Assembly (NCBI GenBank): GCA_017462445.1
Contig: JAFTRB010000036.1
Span: forward strand, 1 to 13,804
Reading direction: 5' to 3'
Source: Clostridia bacterium
Lineage (GTDB): Bacteria > Bacillota_A > Clostridia > Oscillospirales > CAG-272
DNA length: 13,804 nt
The position numbers and the translations under genes were made by a program. Below, one piece after another: positions 7,146-13,804 of this stretch. Each line of letters begins with the position of its first letter. Positions within the stretch are counted from its first letter, which is position 1. A model generated the notes under the pieces. That model did not search any database, was not told the DNA's origin, and was given only the letters and a program-made list of their open reading frames with translations.

Positions 7146-8504
7146 TTAATTCTTAAGCGAGTGAATGGGCGCGGGGATTCTTCCGCCGCGGTTGATGAAT
7201 GTCTCGCAGGAGTCACCCTTCAGGGGCATAATAGGAGCATATCCGAGAAGACCGCCGAATTCTGCGCTCTCGCCTACCCCCTTGCCGTATACGGGGATAA
7301 CTCTTACTGCCGTGGTCTTGGTGTTTACAACACCGATGGATATTTCGTCGGCAATAATGCCGGATATTGTGGAGGCGGGGGTGTCACCGGGTATGGCGAT
7401 CATATCGAGGCCGACCGAGCAGACCGCGGTCATAGCCTCCAGCTTCTCCAGGGTGAGCGTGCCCAGTCTGGCTGCCTCTATCATACCTCTGTCCTCGCTG
7501 ACGGGAATGAAGGCGCCGGACAGACCGCCGACATGGCTCGATGCCATAACTCCGCCCTTCTTTACCGCATCGTTGAGCAGCGCAAGAGCGGCGGTGGTGC
7601 CGTGTGTTCCACAGCGTGCAAGTCCCATATTTTCGAGAATTTCCGCCACCGAGTCGCCTCTTGCGGGGGTGGGGGCAAGCGAGAGATCGACAATTCCGTA
7701 GGGAACACCGAGCCTGGTAGCGGCCTCGGAGGCTATGAGCTGACCTACTCTTGTAATCTTGAAGGCAACCTTCTTAACCGTCTCGGCGAGGGTAGAGAAG
7801 TCACAGTCGCCTGCCTCCTTGATAGCGGCGGCAACAACGCCGGGGCCGCTGACGCCCACATTTATGACCGTGTCGGGCTCGCCTATTCCGTGGAGCGCGC
7901 CTGCCATAAAGGGGTTGTCCTCGGGGATATTGGCGAATACCACAAGCTTTGCGCAGCCGATGGAGTCGTTGTCCCGTGTCAGGTAGGCAGTCTCCTTTAT
8001 GATCTCGCCCATCTGCTTGACCGCGTCCATATTGATGCCTGCCTTGGTGGTGGCTACATTGATGGAGGAGCAGATGCTTCTTGTCTCGGTCAGAGCCTGG
8101 GGAATGGATTCTATAAGCGCTCTTGCGCCGGGTATGTAGCCCTTCTGCACATGGGCAGAGTAGCCACCGATGAAGTTTACACCGAGGGTGTCTGCCGCGC
8201 GCTGGAGCATATGGGCAAGGCGGACAAAGCCGTCTTTATCAAGCCCTGCGCCGACATAGGAGATGGGAGTAAGCGAAATTCTCTTATTAACAATCGGTAT
8301 TCCGTAGGTTTGCTCAAGCTCCTCGCATATGCGGACCAGGTTGCGGGCGCAGCCGGTTATCTTGTCATATATCTTTTGCTCGAGCCTTGCGGGGTCATCG
8401 GAGATGCAATCGAAAAGAGAGATACCCATGGTTACTGTGCGGATATCCAGGTTTTCCTCTCTTATCATTCGTATGGTTTGCAGAATGTCCTGTGTGTTAA
8501 GCAT
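7146..8504 (-). CDS. UPF0210 family protein (DUF711, PFL-like fold)
   Basis: This 452-residue protein is full length for the UPF0210/DUF711 family, which is conserved across Firmicutes and some archaea and has no firmly assigned reaction. Family hallmarks seen here are the N-terminal [23 protein letters not shown], the segment [14 protein letters not shown] (residues about 69-82), [41 protein letters not shown] and the C-terminal [24 protein letters not shown]. There is no signal peptide or membrane segment, so it is cytoplasmic. ATG 8504 lies 1 base after the stop of the ACT-domain gene, so the two are almost certainly translationally coupled. Pairing with a UPF0237 ACT protein is the standard arrangement of this family. 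It suggests that the small partner senses an amino acid or similar ligand for the larger one (inference from the ACT fold). Confidence 0.95.
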   Translation of the reverse strand: MLNTQDILQTIRMIREENLDIRTVTMGISLFDCISDDPARLEQKIYDKITGCARNLVRICEELEQTYGIPIVNKRISLTPISYVGAGLDKDGFVRLAHMLQRAADTLGVNFIGGYSAHVQKGYIPGARALIESIPQALTETRSICSSINVATTKAGINMDAVKQMGEIIKETAYLTRDNDSIGCAKLVVFANIPEDNPFMAGALHGIGEPDTVINVGVSGPGVVAAAIKEAGDCDFSTLAETVKKVAFKITRVGQLIASEAATRLGVPYGIVDLSLAPTPARGDSVAEILENMGLARCGTHGTTAALALLNDAVKKGGVMASSHVGGLSGAFIPVSEDRGMIEAARLGTLTLEKLEAMTAVCSVGLDMIAIPGDTPASTISGIIADEISIGVVNTKTTAVRVIPVYGKGVGESAEFGGLLGYAPIMPLKGDSCETFINRGGRIPAPIHSLKN

Positions 8505-8505
8505 A

Positions 8506-8775
8506 TCAGATACGGTGCATGCTGTTGAAGATATCCTCGTGCATTACACGGATATCAACGCCGCACTCCTCTCCTGCCCTCTCAAAGCCTTCTACAAAGC
8601 CCTTGAAATCGGTGTTAAGTCCATCGATGTCCACAAGCATAATCATAGCGAAGTAGTCCTTCAAAACGGTCTGGCTGATATCAATTATGTTGGCGCCGTA
8701 TTTCGCGCACTCGGCGCTCGCCATAGCGATGATACCCACCTTATCCTTTCCGATAACGGTAACAACAGCCTTCAT
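8506..8775 (-). CDS. ACT domain protein, UPF0237 family
   Basis: This 89-residue protein is a single ACT domain, a small ligand-binding fold that usually responds to amino acids. The N-terminal [20 protein letters not shown] with the GxDxxGI-type turn (KDKVGI), followed by [16 protein letters not shown] and [11 protein letters not shown], is diagnostic for the UPF0237 group, which is related to the GcvR ACT domains. It is the first gene of the minus-strand operon. It ends one base before the UPF0210 start, the usual partnership. A GGAG site lies about 12 bases upstream of ATG 8775, slightly longer than ideal. A promoter is visible at 8828-8856. The regulated ligand cannot be read from the sequence. 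Confidence 0.95.
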   Translation of the reverse strand: MKAVVTVIGKDKVGIIAMASAECAKYGANIIDISQTVLKDYFAMIMLVDIDGLNTDFKGFVEGFERAGEECGVDIRVMHEDIFNSMHRI

Positions 8776-8827
8776 TACTTAAAAATTCTCCTTCCCACCC
8801 GAGGGTGTATAAAAGTTTATTGCATTT

Positions 8828-8856
8828 ATTTTACTATATTTTCGCTCTTTATGCAA
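8828..8856 (-). promoter_or_regulatory. Promoter of ACT–UPF0210–GDPD operon
   Basis: On the minus strand, the -35 is TTGCAT (8856-8851), the spacer is 17 nt, and the -10 is TAAAAT (8833-8828). The start codon is about 50 bases downstream at 8775. It is divergent from the birA promoter, with about 75 bases between the two -35 boxes. Confidence 0.7.
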
Positions 8857-8911
8857 GGGGGAGAATGCAAAAAAGTGAAAATAGACAAAAGAGGGAGGGA
8901 AGATATACCTA

Positions 8912-8934
8912 TCAATGTGACAAAAATACATTGA
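8912..8934. promoter_or_regulatory. Inverted repeat overlapping birA -35 box
   Basis: TCAATGT (8912-8918) and ACATTGA (8928-8934) are perfect 7-bp arms 9 bases apart. The right arm overlaps the -35 TTGACG (8931-8936). The position is right for a repressor operator. It does not look like the classical BirA operator (TTGTAAACC-type arms). The regulator is unknown and chance is possible. Confidence 0.4.
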
Positions 8935-8959
8935 CGGTGGCATTGCGCTGTGATATACT
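8931..8959 (+). promoter_or_regulatory. Promoter of birA–lacZ unit
   Basis: The -35 is TTGACG (8931-8936), the spacer is 17 nt, and the -10 is TATACT (8954-8959) with extended TG at 8951-8952. It lies 35 bases upstream of the birA start and probably also serves lacZ, since the birA–lacZ gap is too short to hold a clear promoter. Confidence 0.85.
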
Positions 8960-8994
8960 AAGGAAAAAAGCAAGGTCAGGCAAGGAGGAGAGCG

Positions 8995-9792
8995 ATGGAA
9001 GGGATAGCCCCAGATTTAAGACGCGATGTCATAGCCGAGGCTATAGCCGATGTGGCGGAGCTGCCAATCACGCTGCTCCCCCTGGCGGACTCCACCAACA
9101 CTCTTGCCGCCGGGTACGCGGCAGAGAACACCGACGCCGCCCTAGCCCTTTTCATAGCGGACAGCCAGAGTTGTGGCAGGGGCAGGCTTGGGCGCAGCTT
9201 CCTGTCGAGGAAGGGAGTAGGGCTCTATCTCAGCCTTCTTGTCAGGCGGAGAGTCGAGGCTCGCGATGCTCTTGGGCTTACCACGCTGGCGGCGGTGGCG
9301 GTATGCGAGGCGCTGGAGAGGCTGACACCCTTGAAGCCGAAAATAAAATGGGTAAACGATATCTATGTAAATGACAGGAAGCTTGCGGGGATTTTAACCG
9401 AGGGCAGGCTCTCCTCTGACGGCTCATCCAATATGGAATATGCCATAGTCGGCATAGGCATCAATGTAAAAAGGCAGGATATGGCAAGCCTCGACCAGCC
9501 TGCGACCGATATCGAGAGCGAATGCGGCTTGGCGGTTGAGAGGGACAGGCTGGCAGGGGAGATTTGCCGAATATTCCTCTCTCGCCTTGGCGATATCGGC
9601 GAAAAATATATATTTGAGCAGTACACCTCCCGTTCCTGTCTTGACGGCAGACGGGTGATGGTAATTAAGCCCTCCCTGGAGAGGGAGGCAACAGTGATAG
9701 GCATCCGTGAGGACTTCTCGCTTCATATAAGATATGATGACGGAAGCGAGGAATTTCTTAACACGGGTGAGGTCAGCACCAAAATTAAGTAA
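8995..9792 (+). CDS. Biotin–[acetyl-CoA-carboxylase] ligase, no DNA-binding domain
   Basis: Biotin protein ligase activates biotin with ATP and transfers it to the lysine of biotin carboxyl carrier proteins. The 265-residue protein shows the substrate loop DSTNT (32-36), the biotinyl-adenylate loop SCGRGRLGRSF (59-69; family GRGRxG) and KWVNDIYVNDRKLAGIL with catalytic K118 (family KWPNDI, here V for P). AIVGIGINV follows, and then a C-terminal SH3-like cap (about 215-265) ending in a strand-rich DGSEEFLNTGEVS. It begins directly with the catalytic domain, so the winged-helix domain of the bifunctional BirA repressor is absent and it should be enzyme only. ATG 8995 follows AAGGAGG with 6-7 nt spacing. 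It ends 30 bases before lacZ and is probably co-transcribed with it. Confidence 0.95.
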   Translation: MEGIAPDLRRDVIAEAIADVAELPITLLPLADSTNTLAAGYAAENTDAALALFIADSQSCGRGRLGRSFLSRKGVGLYLSLLVRRRVEARDALGLTTLAAVAVCEALERLTPLKPKIKWVNDIYVNDRKLAGILTEGRLSSDGSSNMEYAIVGIGINVKRQDMASLDQPATDIESECGLAVERDRLAGEICRIFLSRLGDIGEKYIFEQYTSRSCLDGRRVMVIKPSLEREATVIGIREDFSLHIRYDDGSEEFLNTGEVSTKIK

Positions 9793-9810
9793 ATATTAAT
9801 TTACATATAA

Positions 9811-12903
<3,093 letters not shown>

Positions 12904-12938
12904 TCATAGCCTGCGCATAGCCCTGATGCATCAAAATC

Positions 12939-12960
12939 CGGGCGTGGCTCGCCACGCCCG
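12939..12960. other. GC-rich hairpin between lacZ and the next gene
   Basis: CGGGCGTGG-CTCG-CCACGCCCG forms a perfect 9-bp stem with a 4-nt loop, 36 bases after the lacZ stop. It has no T run (ACACAATAAATAAAGG follows). It is therefore more likely an mRNA 3'-end stabiliser, a partial attenuator or a REP-like repeat than a full intrinsic terminator. The next ribosome binding site follows 12 bases later. Confidence 0.6.
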
Positions 12961-12984
12961 ACACAATAAATAAAGGAGACGAAA

Positions 12985-13482
12985 ATGAGATCAGACAGAC
13001 AGGAAATTCTTTTTGTTGGCGCGCCCACAGGGGGTGCGAGCCGCTTTTTGCTTAATCAGGCGAAGAAAAGGCAGATAAGGTTTTCGCTGATAGCCTTTGC
13101 AGTTCTTGAGATAGCGATAGTTATAGCCGCCTTTATGCTGGAGTTTGAGATAATCTACCTTACATTTGCTCCTCTGATAATCCTTCTCTATTTGCTTTTG
13201 CCGGTGATGCCCTCTGTTCGCCAACAGATCGTACCCTCCCGCGTTCGCATTGATATTTCCAAGGGGACGGTGCATTCGTATACCGCCGCCTTTGAGAGAA
13301 TGCACTCACTTGGCGAGGTTGAGAGGGTTATAGACTACGGCGAATGGTATCACATAATTTTCCGCAAATCGGTGGCAGACCCCTTCTTTGTTTGCCAAAA
13401 GAGCCTGCTATCCTATGGAACGGTTGAGGATTTTGAGGCTCTGTTTGAGGGTAAGCTTGAGTCTATGCCGACAGATAGATAA
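12985..13482 (+). CDS. YcxB-like small membrane protein
   Basis: This 165-residue protein starts at ATG 12985 behind AAAGGAG. Residues 31-50 and 55-76 are hydrophobic and form a membrane hairpin. The soluble C-terminal part (about 80-160) is strand-rich, with RVRIDISKGTVHSY, YGEWYHIIF and the end TVEDFEALFEGKL. This layout matches the YcxB-like family: two membrane segments and then a small PH-like beta domain that typically contains a 'y.dy.hyyiff'-type stretch. The family has no established biochemical role, although its members are widespread in Clostridia. It lies 81 bases after lacZ on the same strand and may share its transcript through the intervening hairpin. I see no sign of a functional link with lactose use. 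Confidence 0.8.
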   Translation: MRSDRQEILFVGAPTGGASRFLLNQAKKRQIRFSLIAFAVLEIAIVIAAFMLEFEIIYLTFAPLIILLYLLLPVMPSVRQQIVPSRVRIDISKGTVHSYTAAFERMHSLGEVERVIDYGEWYHIIFRKSVADPFFVCQKSLLSYGTVEDFEALFEGKLESMPTDR

Positions 13483-13513
13483 CGCCTGATATTTCAAGTT
13501 TTTTAAAAATCAA

Positions 13514-13544
13514 GGGCGAGGCGCAGGCTTGTTGCGTCTCGCCC
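13514..13544 (+). terminator. GC-rich hairpin 1 after the YcxB-like gene
   Basis: GGGCGAGGCGCA (13514-13525) pairs with TGCGTCTCGCCC (13533-13544) over 12 bp with one wobble and a 7-nt loop. The T run is weak (ATTCTGCTT). It sits 31 bases after the stop codon. It may end the lacZ-side transcript, or may be a repeat unit, because a related hairpin follows at 13591. Confidence 0.55.
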
Positions 13545-13590
13545 ATTCTGCTTGCGGGGCTGCTTCATCGAGGCTACCCGTAAACAAAAT

Positions 13591-13621
13591 GGACGAGGTG
13601 CAATAAATTTGTGCCTCGCCC
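13591..13621 (+). repeat. GC-rich hairpin 2, related to the preceding one
   Basis: GGACGAGGTGCA (13591-13602) and TGTGCCTCGCCC (13610-13621) pair over 12 positions with one mismatch and two wobbles around a 7-nt AT-rich loop. Stem length, loop length and the trailing GCCCAT match the hairpin 77 bases upstream, so the two look like diverged copies. ATAACTTTTATG follows. Confidence 0.6.
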
Positions 13622-13635
13622 ATAACTTTTATGTG

Positions 13636-13692
13636 AACTAAAAAATCAAGGTTGAAAACCTATGGTTTTCTCCATTTTCATTAGTTTTTGTT
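13636..13692 (+). terminator. AT-rich hairpin with T tail
   Basis: The inner stem GAAAACC/GGTTTTC (13654-13660 with 13664-13670) has a TAT loop. It is extended outward by imperfect pairs up to AACTAA/TTAGTT (13636-13641 with 13681-13686). TTTGTTT follows on the + strand. It is a plausible backup terminator for the + strand unit. Confidence 0.5.
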
Positions 13693-13804
13693 TACTACCG
13701 CCGTTTCCTTCCGCCGACGTATGCATATACGCCTGTTGGTCGTAAACGTCGCTTTCTGCTCTAAATCAAGCTAGCCCCGAAAGGCGCTTCGCACTAAGAA
13801 TACA
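13693..13804. other. Unassigned right-edge sequence
   Basis: There is no + strand gene signal here. On the minus strand a 39-codon open frame (13763 to 13646, first ATG 13726) reads toward the hairpin and contains SDVYDQQAYMHTSAEGNGG. It has no visible ribosome binding site and overlaps the hairpin. The composition and the short CGTAT-GCAT-ATACG palindrome (13718-13731) suggest the edge of a repetitive intergenic element that continues outside the window. I cannot name it. Confidence 0.3.

Noticed and set aside
6225..8528. A 767-codon open frame on the + strand
   Set aside because: It lies wholly antisense to the phosphodiesterase and UPF0210 genes, which have full-length family motifs and ribosome binding sites. 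The antisense product has no coherent motifs and no ribosome binding site. It is a by-product of codon use in the real genes.
2467..8891. Shared A-rich string GTGAAAATAGA[GC]AAAAG at 2467-2483 and 8875-8891
   Set aside because: It matches 16 of 17 bases, but both lie in AT-rich intergenic DNA at different distances from their promoters and there is no third copy. Chance is a sufficient explanation.
8860..8994. Possible riboswitch or T-box leader before birA
   Set aside because: The leader between the promoter and the ATG is only about 30 bases, too short for a known riboswitch, and no anti-terminator structure is seen.

Overview
The window looks like a chromosomal segment of an uncultured gut-type member of the Clostridia (Bacillota). 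The reasons are strong AAGGAGG-type Shine-Dalgarno sites, sigma-A promoters with extended TGnTATAAT boxes, the UPF0237 (ACT)–UPF0210 gene pair, a cytoplasmic GH2 beta-galactosidase, and GC-rich intergenic palindromes of the kind scattered through gut Clostridia. There is no rRNA, tRNA, CRISPR array, transposase or phage gene. The taxon is inferred from style, not from a marker gene.

Left part (1-6035): after about 330 bases of repeat-like, apparently non-coding DNA come three tandem paralogous genes on the + strand (421-2364, 2587-3951, 4135-5931). Each encodes a small helical N-terminal domain starting M-[IL]-P-x-K-D-T-x-R-R, then a Pro/Thr-rich linker, then 11 to about 15 membrane segments. 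I do not recognise the family. Each gene has its own consensus promoter, the same leader motif just after the -10 box, its own strong ribosome binding site and its own terminator. They therefore behave as three independent units with similar control, not as one operon. This is the best candidate in the window for an undescribed system.

Middle (6108-8775, - strand): a three-gene operon reading from 8775 down to 6108. It encodes an ACT-domain protein (UPF0237), a UPF0210/DUF711 protein 1 base downstream, and a membrane-anchored glycerophosphodiester phosphodiesterase 9 bases further on. A minus-strand promoter (8828-8856) lies upstream. A bidirectional terminator (5989-6035) separates this operon from the convergent membrane-protein genes.

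Right part (8931-13482, + strand): a divergent promoter drives a biotin protein ligase without the DNA-binding domain, then a full-length LacZ-type beta-galactosidase, then a small YcxB-like membrane protein. Spacings are short enough for one transcript, with a GC-rich hairpin between lacZ and the last gene. The final 320 bases hold two related GC-rich hairpins, a T-tailed hairpin and an unassigned edge sequence. The operons seem functionally unrelated housekeeping or carbon-use genes. Only the three-paralog cluster looks specialised.
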